The notes under the pieces were generated by a model. That model did no database searches, had not been told where the DNA came from, and was given only the letters and a program-made list of their open reading frames with translations. Shown piece by piece: positions 19,142-31,090 of a DNA stretch of 64,000 nucleotides. The stretch covers positions 87,758 through 151,757 of the forward strand of contig PZPK01000007.1 of assembly GCA_006212045.1 (NCBI GenBank), read 5' to 3'. The translations under genes and the position numbers were made by a program. Origin of the DNA: Oleiphilus sp. GTDB lineage: Bacteria > Pseudomonadota > Gammaproteobacteria > Pseudomonadales > Oleiphilaceae. Each line of letters starts with the position of its first letter. Within the stretch, counting starts at the first letter, position 1.

Positions 19142-19246
19142 TTTTGCATTCTGTTACCAAAAAAGCGTTTTCAAGATTGAGTAATTTTCAAGAAGAATGT
19201 ATTCTTCCGCGCAATTTCAAACACTTGTTTTAAAGGCTTAAAAAAC

Positions 19247-19414
19247 ATGATCTTAGATGTACATGTCGCTTACCTAATCGCCAGTCTCTCCGTGCTGTTC
19301 GGGCTCACTTACTCGATCGGACAATTCCTGGAATACAAGATGGAACAGCTACGTAAAGCTCGCGTGGTTACGGACGAAAGTGAACAGCAGGAAGCAGAAA
19401 TACTGGCCTCCTGA
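19247..19414 (+). CDS. Small single-pass membrane protein, hypothetical
   Basis: 55-aa ORF from ATG 19247 (AAAGG purine patch 10 nt upstream) to TGA 19412. Residues about 6-24 (HVAYLIASLSVLFGLTYSI) form one membrane helix. The remainder is hydrophilic: EYKMEQLRKARVV, then an acidic tail ending EILAS. I do not recognise a family. Composition resembles other very small inner-membrane proteins with a short N-terminal periplasmic end and a charged cytoplasmic tail. It fills the 316-bp gap between mobA and aapP and stands alone. It converges with the minus-strand aap operon. Confidence 0.6.
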   Translation: MILDVHVAYLIASLSVLFGLTYSIGQFLEYKMEQLRKARVVTDESEQQEAEILAS

Positions 19415-19457
19415 ACCCTTGGGAAAGCATTCAGGCGGCCAAGCAGGCAATAGGGGC

Positions 19458-20234
19458 TCAGTGTTGCAGTATTTGGCTCAGGAATAGTTGTAGCCGGTCA
19501 GTTTCAGGATTGTCGAAAAATTCATGCGGGGTATTCTCCTCCACGATTTCTCCGCCATCCATAAAGATGACCCGATCTGCAACTTTCTTGGCGAAGCCCA
19601 TTTCATGCGTCACGCACAACATGGTCATGCCTTCTTCTGCCAGCTCAACCATCACATCCAATACTTCCTTGATCATTTCCGGATCGAGTGCAGAAGTCGG
19701 CTCGTCGAACAGCATAATCTGAGGCGCCATGCACAGGGAACGCGCGATCGCTACGCGTTGTTGCTGGCCTCCGGATAGCTGGCCCGGAAATTTATTCGCC
19801 TGATCCGGGATCTTAACCCGCTCCAGATATTTCATCGCAATTGCTTCGGCTTCATCTTTTGGTTTCTTCTGAACCCAGATTGGTCCAAGCGTCAGATTCT
19901 CCAAAATCGTCAAATGGGGAAACAGATTGAAATGTTGGAATACCATGCCCACTTCGCGACGAATCGCTTCGATGTTTTTAACATCTTCGATCATCTCCAC
20001 GCCATTCACGATCAATGAGCCCCGCTGAAACTCTTCCAGCCGGTTAATACAGCGAATCATGGTTGATTTACCCGAGCCGGAAGGCCCGCAGACGACAATT
20101 CGCTCGCCTTTCTTGACGCTAAGATTAATATCCTTGAGTACATGGAAGCTTCCGTACCATTTATTCAAATCCTTAATCACGATAACGTCTTCATCGGTCG
20201 ACAAAGACTTGTTTAACGGTTCATTACTCATCAC
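19458..20234 (-). CDS. aapP: General L-amino-acid ABC transporter, ATP-binding protein
   Basis: 258-aa ABC ATPase of the polar amino-acid class. Walker [11 protein letters not shown]-loop [11 protein letters not shown], signature [10 protein letters not shown] and Walker [15 protein letters not shown] are all present. It energises the AapQM permease at the cytoplasmic face. It is the last gene of the aapJ-aapQ-aapM-aapP order, with 14 bp to aapM. Length and the three upstream genes fit the Aap/Bzt systems described in Rhizobium and Rhodobacter. Confidence 0.95.
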   Translation of the reverse strand: MMSNEPLNKSLSTDEDVIVIKDLNKWYGSFHVLKDINLSVKKGERIVVCGPSGSGKSTMIRCINRLEEFQRGSLIVNGVEMIEDVKNIEAIRREVGMVFQHFNLFPHLTILENLTLGPIWVQKKPKDEAEAIAMKYLERVKIPDQANKFPGQLSGGQQQRVAIARSLCMAPQIMLFDEPTSALDPEMIKEVLDVMVELAEEGMTMLCVTHEMGFAKKVADRVIFMDGGEIVEENTPHEFFDNPETDRLQLFLSQILQH

Positions 20235-20248
20235 GAATCTCCGATCGA

Positions 20249-21361
20249 CTAATTTCTATGGCTGGTATCCAGCTTTTTCTCAATATTGGAACTGATCATG
20301 GACATACCAAAACAACAACACCAGAACACAAGGGCTACAAAGATATAACCTTCCGCCGCGTGTCCACCCAACCAGTTGGAATTGGTCAACGCCGTTTGCG
20401 TGGTACTCAGTATTTCGAATATGCCGATGATCAAGAGGAAGGTCGTATTCTTGAACAGCATGATAAAGGTCGCCAGAATATTCGGCATGGAGATCTTGAT
20501 CACCTGCGGAAAAATAATCAGCAAGGTTTTCTGCCAGTAACTCAAACCCAGAGAATCTGCAGCTTCATACTGTCCTTGGGGAATCGCCTGAAAACCACCC
20601 CTGAAGACTTCTGCCATATAACCCGACATAAACAGAATAAGCACAATCCAGACACGTAACAGTTTGTCGACATTGGTACCTTCGGGGAAAAACAGAGGCA
20701 GCATCACCGAGCCCATGAAAAACAGGGCAAGGACCGGTACACCACGGAAAAACTCGATCAACACGATACAGACGCTTTTGATGAATGGCATTTCAGAGCG
20801 TCTACCCAGAGCCCAGAGAAAGCTTAGCGGAAAGGCAATAATGATACTGGCGGCCGCCAGGAAAATGTTGAGGGAAAAGCCGCCCCAGTAATCGGTACTG
20901 ACATATTCAAGGCCGAATAATCGACCATCCAGAAATGCGGCACCGATAAATGGAAACACCAGAAACAAGGGTACACCGACACTGTTACGCAACTCATTTG
21001 GCAACAGGTACGGAGCAGCAATCACAGCCCCAAGGGCGATCAATGAGGTATTGATTCGCCAGAGCTCACCATCCGGATAACTACCGTAAATAAACTGCTG
21101 CATCCAGGCCGAGACGAAGACCCAACAGGCACCATCGCCAGCACCCTCCGCTTTACAGGCCGCTTCGCTGGTACCCACCCAGTTCGCCGAGATAAACAAC
21201 CAGTCAATGAGCGCCGGTAAAACAGAGGCTAGAAAAGCAATAATAAGAATTGAAACAAGCGAGTTTAAGGGTGTTGAAAACAAGTTGTTTTTTAGCCAGC
21301 CAATGACACCAACTTCGTCAATAGGGGCCGGTTGTGCGGGTAACGGTTTAAATTCTCTCAC
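20249..21361 (-). CDS. aapM: General L-amino-acid ABC transporter, permease AapM
   Basis: 370-aa inner-membrane permease of the His/Glu/Gln/Arg class. It shows a long N-terminal extension with hydrophobic segments followed by the permease core, including [19 protein letters not shown] and the EAA loop [21 protein letters not shown]. The extra N-terminal region and the size distinguish AapM from short GlnP-type permeases. It forms a heterodimer with AapQ, whose gene is 11 bp upstream. Confidence 0.94.
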   Translation of the reverse strand: MREFKPLPAQPAPIDEVGVIGWLKNNLFSTPLNSLVSILIIAFLASVLPALIDWLFISANWVGTSEAACKAEGAGDGACWVFVSAWMQQFIYGSYPDGELWRINTSLIALGAVIAAPYLLPNELRNSVGVPLFLVFPFIGAAFLDGRLFGLEYVSTDYWGGFSLNIFLAAASIIIAFPLSFLWALGRRSEMPFIKSVCIVLIEFFRGVPVLALFFMGSVMLPLFFPEGTNVDKLLRVWIVLILFMSGYMAEVFRGGFQAIPQGQYEAADSLGLSYWQKTLLIIFPQVIKISMPNILATFIMLFKNTTFLLIIGIFEILSTTQTALTNSNWLGGHAAEGYIFVALVFWCCCFGMSMISSNIEKKLDTSHRN

Positions 21362-21372
21362 AGTCCAGCCTC

Positions 21373-22569
21373 CTATTTCCGTTCAACAAGGGCAACGCTT
21401 TCATTGAAGCGATTCATGCAAAACGAAATCATCATATTGATCGCAAAATACACGGCCATCGTCATAAACACGATCTCGATTGCCTGTCCCGTCTGATTTA
21501 ATGAGGTCCCTACGAAAACGGTAAACAAGTCCGGATAACCGATCGCTGTCGCCAGGGTCGAGTTTTTAACCAGGCTCTGGTACTCACTATTCAGAAGAGG
21601 AACAATCACACGCATCGCCTGAGGCACGATGATCAACTGCATGATACGCTTTTCTCTCAGACCAATACTTCGAGCTGCTTCAGTCTGACCATGCGGAACA
21701 GCCTGTATCCCGGCTCGTACAGCTTCCGCAATAAACGCGCCGGTATACACTGTCAATGCCAGTGCAAGCGCCATGAGTTCCGGAATAACATTGGTACCAC
21801 CGCTGATATTGAATCCGCCTTTTTCGGGATAATCGAGATGAAACGGGTTACCCATAATCAACAGGGTCACCAAAGGCAGACCGATAAGGATGCCAAGCGA
21901 GGTTAAAAAGACAGGGAATTGTTCGCCTGTTTCATCCTGCCGTTTGTGGGCCCAGCGGCGTAAAAAGAAGATCGCGACAAATGCGAGAAACAAGGAGCCG
22001 TAAACAACCGCCGAACCTGGTTCGTCTACAACTTCCGGGTAGTACAAGCCCCGTACATTCAGAAACACCGCATCTCCAAAGTTGATACTGTCTCGAACAA
22101 TGGGCAAGGCTGAAAGTACTGCGAAATACCAGAAGAAGACCTGCAGCAGTAATGGAATGTTGCGAAAGGTCTCTACATAGACGATCGATATTCTTTTCAG
22201 CAACCAGTTCTGGGAAAAATAGGATACTCCGACAATAAAGCCGACAATGGTCGCCAGAATGATGCCGACAAATGAAACCAGTATTGTATTGAGAAGACCC
22301 ACCAGAAAAGTTTTGGCGTAAGTATGTGTCGCATCGTATTCAACAAGTGACATTAATATGTCGAAACCCGCGGTGGTGGTCAGAAAACCAAATCCACTCT
22401 TTATCCCCCTTGCTTCCATATTGGCAAGAGCGTTTGAAACGATGGTGTAAAAGAAAAACATGAGACCAAGCAAAAGAAGAATCTGATAAATTGCCGCTCG
22501 GTTTCTTGGATTGTTGAAGAATGATCCTGACTTTACCGGCTGCAGTTCCGGCATCGGCTCGTTCGACAT
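21373..22569 (-). CDS. aapQ: General L-amino-acid ABC transporter, permease AapQ
   Basis: 398-aa permease partner of AapM. It contains about eight hydrophobic segments, the conserved VETFRNIPLLLQVFFWYFAV stretch and the EAA loop EAARSIGLREKRIMQLIIVPQAMR that contacts the ATPase. I use ATG 22569 (MSNEPMPEL), preceded by an AAAGG site, in preference to the open frame to 22626, whose extra 19 residues are not membrane-protein-like. It lies 72 bp downstream of aapJ in the same operon. Confidence 0.93.
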   Translation of the reverse strand: MSNEPMPELQPVKSGSFFNNPRNRAAIYQILLLLGLMFFFYTIVSNALANMEARGIKSGFGFLTTTAGFDILMSLVEYDATHTYAKTFLVGLLNTILVSFVGIILATIVGFIVGVSYFSQNWLLKRISIVYVETFRNIPLLLQVFFWYFAVLSALPIVRDSINFGDAVFLNVRGLYYPEVVDEPGSAVVYGSLFLAFVAIFFLRRWAHKRQDETGEQFPVFLTSLGILIGLPLVTLLIMGNPFHLDYPEKGGFNISGGTNVIPELMALALALTVYTGAFIAEAVRAGIQAVPHGQTEAARSIGLREKRIMQLIIVPQAMRVIVPLLNSEYQSLVKNSTLATAIGYPDLFTVFVGTSLNQTGQAIEIVFMTMAVYFAINMMISFCMNRFNESVALVERK

Positions 22570-22641
22570 ACTCTGACCTTTTGAGTGCGTGGAAAGGTAT
22601 CTGAGGACCCCTTGCGGAGTCCTCAATCAAACAGACAGCTC

Positions 22642-23652
22642 TTATCTCACTGGCGGAGAGTAAAGGATACCGCCTTGATTCCACTGTGCATTCAAACCAC
22701 GCGCAATTTTCAGTGGGGAATCCTGACCGACGTTACGCTCAAAAGATTCTCCATAGTTACCCACTTGCTTCACGATGTTGTAAGCCCAGTCAGCAGAAAG
22801 ACCAAGCTTCTCACCCGCGTCACCTTCGGAACCCAGCAAACGTTTCTGACCAGGCTTGCCTTCGGCTTTCATCTTGTCAGCATTCGCGCTGGTTACGCCA
22901 AGGAATTCAGCTTCGACCAATGCAGCCATAGACCACTTGACGATGTTGAACCATGCGTCGTCACCTTGTCGAACAACAGGACCCAGTGGCTCCTTGGAAA
23001 TTACTTCTGGCAGAACAACGGCTGAGGAAGGATCTTTCAGACCAATTCGAATGGCATAGAGTTGAGACTGGTCAGAAGTCAACACGTCGCAGCGTCCACT
23101 TTCGAAGCCTTGACGGGTCTGATCCGAGGTATCAAAGGTAACAGCAGTATACTTCATGCCATTGGCACGGAAATAATCTGCCATGTTCAGTTCAGTCGTT
23201 GTACCGGCCTGAATACAGGCAGACGCGCCATCCAGTTCGAGTGCGCTCTTAACGCCAAGCTTTTTGGAGACCATGAAACCCTGACCGTCATAGTAGTTAA
23301 CGCCAGCAAAGTTCAGACCCAGAGAAGTGTCGCGTGTATGCGTCCAGGTAGTGTTACGGGACAGCACATCAATCTCGCCTGACTGCAGTGCGGTAAACCG
23401 CTCTTTTGCTGTCAGCGGCTTGTATTGCACCTTGTCAGCATCACCCAATACCGCGGCTGCAACGGCACGGCATACGTCTACGTCCAGCCCGCTCCATGCA
23501 CCTTTCTCATCTTTCTGAGAAAAACCCGCTAATCCCGTACTTACACCACAAGAAAGCGTACCCCTTTTTTTAACGTCCTCTAAAGTCCCTGCTGTCGCGG
23601 AAAAGGACAGACCTACGGCCAATCCTGCTGCGATGATGGAAGATAGCTTCAT
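22642..23652 (-). CDS. aapJ: General L-amino-acid ABC transporter, periplasmic binding protein
   Basis: 336-aa solute-binding protein with a Sec signal peptide: basic MK, hydrophobic stretch to about residue 20, and a likely cleavage after SATA. The mature part begins GTLEDVKKRGTLSCGVSTGLAGFS, typical of AapJ. It further shows WSGLDVDVCRAVAAAVLGD and ACIQAGTTTELNMADYF, the type-II binding fold for polar amino acids. It would deliver broad-range L-amino acids to AapQMP. It has a GGAGAAAC ribosome site. Its 224-bp upstream gap may hold a sigma-54-like promoter and inverted repeats, reported separately. Confidence 0.95.
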   Translation of the reverse strand: MKLSSIIAAGLAVGLSFSATAGTLEDVKKRGTLSCGVSTGLAGFSQKDEKGAWSGLDVDVCRAVAAAVLGDADKVQYKPLTAKERFTALQSGEIDVLSRNTTWTHTRDTSLGLNFAGVNYYDGQGFMVSKKLGVKSALELDGASACIQAGTTTELNMADYFRANGMKYTAVTFDTSDQTRQGFESGRCDVLTSDQSQLYAIRIGLKDPSSAVVLPEVISKEPLGPVVRQGDDAWFNIVKWSMAALVEAEFLGVTSANADKMKAEGKPGQKRLLGSEGDAGEKLGLSADWAYNIVKQVGNYGESFERNVGQDSPLKIARGLNAQWNQGGILYSPPVR

Positions 23653-23876
23653 AATGTTTCTCCTGATTCATCTTTTCGTTTTAATTAAGAGTCAAGGTTC
23701 ACATTGGCACTTCCCGACACTGCGAACCTTGAATTCCAGCGAAGGCTACATACAACATTAATGCCAAGTACTTCGTTATGGTATTGATAGCTAAGCGAAA
23801 ACTATTTTTGATACTTAACGAAGCTATCAGTTTGTGACATTTTTTTTTCTTTTACAACTGTCTGGCCCCGCCATAC

Positions 23877-24653
23877 TCAGCTTTCCTCGAGAAAGCGCTG
23901 GCACAGTCTGTTAAACAACTCCGGCTTTTCGGCATGTAGCCAGTGACCAACACCTTCAATTATTTTTGAGCGGGCATTGGGGAACAATCTCAGAATTGAA
24001 TCTCGGTGTTCAGGCAGGATGTAATCGGAATGTCCACCGGCGATAAAAAGAACCGGTTTGTCATAGGGACCTTTTGCTTCCGGGGCCCGGATAATGTGTT
24101 GGTAATTTTGAACGATGGCTTCAACATTGAAACGCCACCGAAATAAGGCACTGCTCCCTTCTCTGATCAGGCTTTTCAGTAAGAACTGTCTGGTTGCACC
24201 ATCTTCGATAAATTGACTAAAGGCATGCTCCACTTCTGAGCGGCTCTTTATCTCTGCAAGGTGAACCGAAGCAAATGCTTCAAAAATACTCCTGTGGTGA
24301 GGCGCATAGTCCACAGGCGCAATGTCCGCAACAATCAGACGGGAAATCCGTTCCGGCATGGACAGTGCCAGTTCCATGGCCGTCTTGCCTCCCATCGAAT
24401 GGCCAAATAGAGCAGACTGTTCTATGTTGGCTTGATCCATATAAAGCAAGACATCTCTTGCCATCGCAGGGTAATCCATGCGATCCGAATGAGGTGAACG
24501 GCCGTGATTGCGTGCGTCGAGTGCATGAACTCTAAAACTCTCCGAAAGCGCTTTTGCCAGTCGGGACAGATTATCTGATGCTCCAAATAGACCATGTAGA
24601 AGAATGACGCGGGGCGCGTCCTCGGGGCCATATACTTTGGAAAACAATTCCAT
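23877..24653 (-). CDS. ybfF: YbfF-type esterase (alpha/beta hydrolase)
   Basis: 258-aa alpha/beta hydrolase. Oxyanion-hole motif LLHGLFG, nucleophile elbow GHSMGG, an Asp in the FIAGGHSDYI region and the catalytic His in GVGHWLHAEKP are seen. The combination HGLFGASDNLSRLAKAL and LDARNHGRSPHSD is characteristic of the acyl-CoA/ester hydrolase YbfF, whose natural substrate is not settled. It reads leftward into the aap promoter region and has a predicted terminator just upstream (24737-24761), so it must have its own promoter or depend on readthrough. Confidence 0.9.
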   Translation of the reverse strand: MELFSKVYGPEDAPRVILLHGLFGASDNLSRLAKALSESFRVHALDARNHGRSPHSDRMDYPAMARDVLLYMDQANIEQSALFGHSMGGKTAMELALSMPERISRLIVADIAPVDYAPHHRSIFEAFASVHLAEIKSRSEVEHAFSQFIEDGATRQFLLKSLIREGSSALFRWRFNVEAIVQNYQHIIRAPEAKGPYDKPVLFIAGGHSDYILPEHRDSILRLFPNARSKIIEGVGHWLHAEKPELFNRLCQRFLEES

Positions 24654-24736
24654 TGCCTGAATCCTGGTTGGTGTAGGAATTTAAAGCACTAGATACCAGA
24701 TTAGAGTAGCTCCTCAAAAATTCCAGAACCAAACGC

Positions 24737-24761
24737 AAAAAGGCAGCCATAGGGCTGCCTT
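24737..24761 (-). terminator. Intrinsic terminator after the 30-aa peptide gene
   Basis: Perfect 9-bp stem AAGGCAGCC/GGCTGCCTT with a 4-nt loop. On the minus strand it is followed by TTTGCGTTTGG. It lies 23 bp past the peptide stop codons and about 85 bp before ybfF. It could simply end the peptide transcript or act as a conditional barrier before ybfF. Confidence 0.8.
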
Positions 24762-24783
24762 CAAAATCTTGACGTGTCGCTTA

Positions 24784-24876
24784 TTAGCAGAAAAACATAC
24801 AATTCAGATATGACTTCAATGCTTCAACATTTTCCTGTTCGAGTTTTGTATGCGGTACAAAAATTTCGTTTTCCAT
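24784..24876 (-). CDS. Unrecognised 30-aa peptide with C-terminal CMFFC
   Basis: 30-codon ORF on the minus strand with a strong ribosome site: GGAG is 6 nt before ATG 24876. It ends in tandem stops (TAATAA) and is followed at 23 bp by an intrinsic terminator, so it has the full anatomy of a real gene. The peptide is MENEIFVPHTK at the start, acidic/helical in the middle (EQENVEALKSYL) and ends NCMFFC, with cysteines at 26 and 30. I recognise no family. It could be a leader peptide, a modified-peptide precursor or a regulatory peptide. It is divergent from an AraC-family regulator that starts 165 bp away, which may control it. Confidence 0.6.
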   Translation of the reverse strand: MENEIFVPHTKLEQENVEALKSYLNCMFFC

Positions 24877-25040
24877 TTATATCTCCAGTTGAATAATCCT
24901 AAACTTTCTAAGGATTGCGAGTGCAACTATACTCGCTTGGATCAAAGCGCGCTTGACTGCTTGTCTCGTAGATTTGACATCGTGTTTCATTGTGAGTCTT
25001 TCAAACTTATAATTAATTTTCCGTCCAGAATCCTGTCATT

Positions 25041-26063
25041 ATGACGACAAAAAAAGCGCTTTCGACAAGCTACGTCAGTTCATCCTGTCCCAGAGTAATT
25101 ACGCATTACCTGTTGGAGCAGAAAGCACCCAGGGAAAAAATAGAATCCATATTGGGCTGCCCGCTTGATTCCCTAGAGTCAGTCGAATTCCGCCTGCCCA
25201 TCGAAAATCTGAATCGCTTGTGGGAGTACGCAGTCAAATACACCAAACAACCGGATTTGGGATTAAAACTGGGTACTCGAAAGGTAGAAGATGAAGTTGG
25301 CCTGGTCGGGCATATTTTTTTCAGCAATGCGACGATTAGCGATGCGCTTACCCAGTATCAGCGGTATTTTTCTGTCACCAATGAAAATATCAGCATAAAT
25401 ATTCAAGTGAGTGACGACCAGATAGAACTGCAATTCCTTTGTATCGAACCGGCCTATTACTCCCTGTATGACATGGAACGCACAATTGCCGCGGGTATTA
25501 CACGAACCAGAGAGCACCTGAAGCGCAAATTGCCCTTACGTTACATCGGCTTCCAACACGCCGCTCCGGCACATTACGAGCGCTATAATGCCCTCTTTGA
25601 ATGCCCCATCAGGTTCTCCCAGCCTTGCTGCTCTATCGCTTTTGATAAAACCTATCTGGACTATCGCTTACCGCATCGTAGCTCTTACCTTCAAAAGGTA
25701 CTCAGTAAACATCTCGAAACCGTTCTGAGTAAGATCAAAAGAAAGACAAGCTTCACCGACAAGATCGAGTTAATGATAGAAAAGCGGTTGGCGAACGATT
25801 CAATAGATGCGGAACATATCGCTCAAAAACTCAATATGAGCCGTAATACGCTTTATCGAAGACTTCAGGCGGAAGATATCAGTTTTCACGACCTGGTGGA
25901 CAAAGTAAGGAAACGCAAAGCCATTGCCTATCTCAGGCAGGGGTCCCTATCCATCAGCCAAATCGCGTTTCTTTTGGGTTTTTCGGAATTGAGTGCTTTT
26001 AGCCGCGCATTCAAGCGCTGGACCGGCAAGTCGCCGGCCAAATATCTGGAAAGCGATAGCTGA
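25041..26063 (+). CDS. AraC-family transcriptional regulator (OruR/ArgR-type N-terminal domain)
   Basis: 340-aa regulator. The N-terminal about 200 residues have the arabinose-binding-like domain typical of the OruR/ExaE group, for example LWEYAVKYTKQPDLGLKLG and GLVGHIFFSNATISDAL. The C-terminal AraC DNA-binding domain has two helix-turn-helix units (AEHIAQKLNMSRNTLYRRLQ and SISQIAFLLGFSELSAFSRAF) ending KRWTGKSPAKY. The effector is unknown. It is divergent from the 30-aa peptide gene, and the 165-bp shared region is the likely operator. It converges on gyrB. Confidence 0.92.
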   Translation: MTTKKALSTSYVSSSCPRVITHYLLEQKAPREKIESILGCPLDSLESVEFRLPIENLNRLWEYAVKYTKQPDLGLKLGTRKVEDEVGLVGHIFFSNATISDALTQYQRYFSVTNENISINIQVSDDQIELQFLCIEPAYYSLYDMERTIAAGITRTREHLKRKLPLRYIGFQHAAPAHYERYNALFECPIRFSQPCCSIAFDKTYLDYRLPHRSSYLQKVLSKHLETVLSKIKRKTSFTDKIELMIEKRLANDSIDAEHIAQKLNMSRNTLYRRLQAEDISFHDLVDKVRKRKAIAYLRQGSLSISQIAFLLGFSELSAFSRAFKRWTGKSPAKYLESDS

Positions 26064-26100
26064 GGCAGTAACAGCTATCGTATCTCATTGATTTTATTAA

Positions 26101-29720
<3,620 letters not shown>

Positions 29721-29785
29721 CGCTTCAATTGCAGTTCGAAAGCCCTGTGAATGGACAACACAGAGCTAAAAGGTGGGGATAAATA

Positions 29786-31057
29786 CTAGTGGAGTAAATT
29801 CAATCGATCATCGACAAACATATCCAGTTCAGGTGCCAGAACATGTACGTAGCGATCAAAATACAAAAACTGCTTCAATAGCAACGCAAACTCTCGCGGG
29901 AAATGTAATCCATTCTCTTCCCCTACCCTTACCATCTCCATCAGCAGTCCATTAATATCTTCTTCTTCCCGAATCGGGCCAGAAGAGTAATCCGGTACCA
30001 TCACATCGAGTTTGTTGAACAACCCTTTCAAATCGGCTGAAAGCGAATTGACATTGACGTTTCCGTCCGTGATACCGATTCGGATCATGGCATCTGCCAT
30101 TCCATCAAAGTTGCCTATCATGATGGATGAAATAAAATCCGACACCGCTTCCCATGTGCCCGGATTTATTCTTCCAACAATTCCGAAGTCAATGAACCCT
30201 ATCTTGCCATTCTCCAGAACCATCAGATTCCCGGCATGCACGTCCGCATGAAAAAACTCACATTGTGTCAGACTACTGAACCAGGTATTCATCGCGGTAA
30301 TCAAAGTCCGTTCGGGATCGTCACAATATGTTCGTATCGTTTCCAAATCAGTTAGTGAAACTCCAAAGAACCGCTCCATCGTCAGCACGCGTCGACTACT
30401 GGCATGAGGATAGACCTTCGGTACCACGACATCATCATTCTGCGTATCTCTCAGGAACTCTCTAAAAACCTGAAGATTATTGGCTTCCTTAATAAAGTCA
30501 CACTCTTCCATCATTGTTTTCTGGATTTCTTCAACAACCCCTGACAGAGAAGTCCACGATATCTTGGGAGCCAAATACTCGACGGACTTTGCAGCGACGT
30601 ATAAAAAATTAAGATCCGTGAGAAGAATATTCTCTACGCCCGGTTTTTGCACTTTGATAACAACATCTTCACCACTTAGCAGTTTAGCGGCATGCACCTG
30701 AGCAATGGATGCGGATGCCAATGGTTTTGGATCCACATAAGCGTAAACTTGCGCGATTGGTTTGCCTAACTCTGTCTCCACTATCTTCTTTACCAGGGAG
30801 AACTCAAAAGGAGGTGTTCTATCCAGACAGTACTGAAACTCTTCCACATATTCCTTTGGAAAAAAGGTAGGTGAACTCGCGATAAACTGACCGAGCTTAA
30901 TATAGGTGGCTCCCAGCTCTTCAAAGACATGCCTCAATAACTTTGGATTTGATGGCCGGTCGCCGGAAATCCAGCGAAATCCTCTTTTGGCCAATACACT
31001 CGCGGTCTGACCAATTCTGAGTCCACCTTTAAGGCTATCAATCAACACTGCCATCAC
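29786..31057 (-). CDS. ABC1/UbiB (AarF)-family atypical kinase
   Basis: 423-aa ADCK/UbiB-like protein. The family's KxGQ motif appears as YIKLGQFIASSPTFFP, the Ala-rich loop as ASASIAQVHAAKL, and the catalytic region as FHADVHAGNLMVLENGKIGFIDFG (HxD...N...DFG). Members are atypical kinases/ATPases that support ubiquinone synthesis or lipid handling. This protein is shorter than E. coli UbiB (546 aa) and has no obvious C-terminal membrane anchors, so I do not call it ubiB. It is unusual in lying between recF and dnaN, with 33 bp to dnaN and 65 bp to recF, so it is probably co-transcribed with the replication genes. Confidence 0.88.
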   Translation of the reverse strand: MMAVLIDSLKGGLRIGQTASVLAKRGFRWISGDRPSNPKLLRHVFEELGATYIKLGQFIASSPTFFPKEYVEEFQYCLDRTPPFEFSLVKKIVETELGKPIAQVYAYVDPKPLASASIAQVHAAKLLSGEDVVIKVQKPGVENILLTDLNFLYVAAKSVEYLAPKISWTSLSGVVEEIQKTMMEECDFIKEANNLQVFREFLRDTQNDDVVVPKVYPHASSRRVLTMERFFGVSLTDLETIRTYCDDPERTLITAMNTWFSSLTQCEFFHADVHAGNLMVLENGKIGFIDFGIVGRINPGTWEAVSDFISSIMIGNFDGMADAMIRIGITDGNVNVNSLSADLKGLFNKLDVMVPDYSSGPIREEEDINGLLMEMVRVGEENGLHFPREFALLLKQFLYFDRYVHVLAPELDMFVDDRLNLLH

Positions 31058-31090
31058 CCGACACCTCTGTCATTAAACTCACTAAAAATC

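Noticed and set aside
24784..24876. PqqA-type precursor for the 30-aa peptide
   Set aside because: The required E-x3-Y spacing is absent (E-x4-Y occurs), no pqq genes are nearby and the C-terminus differs.
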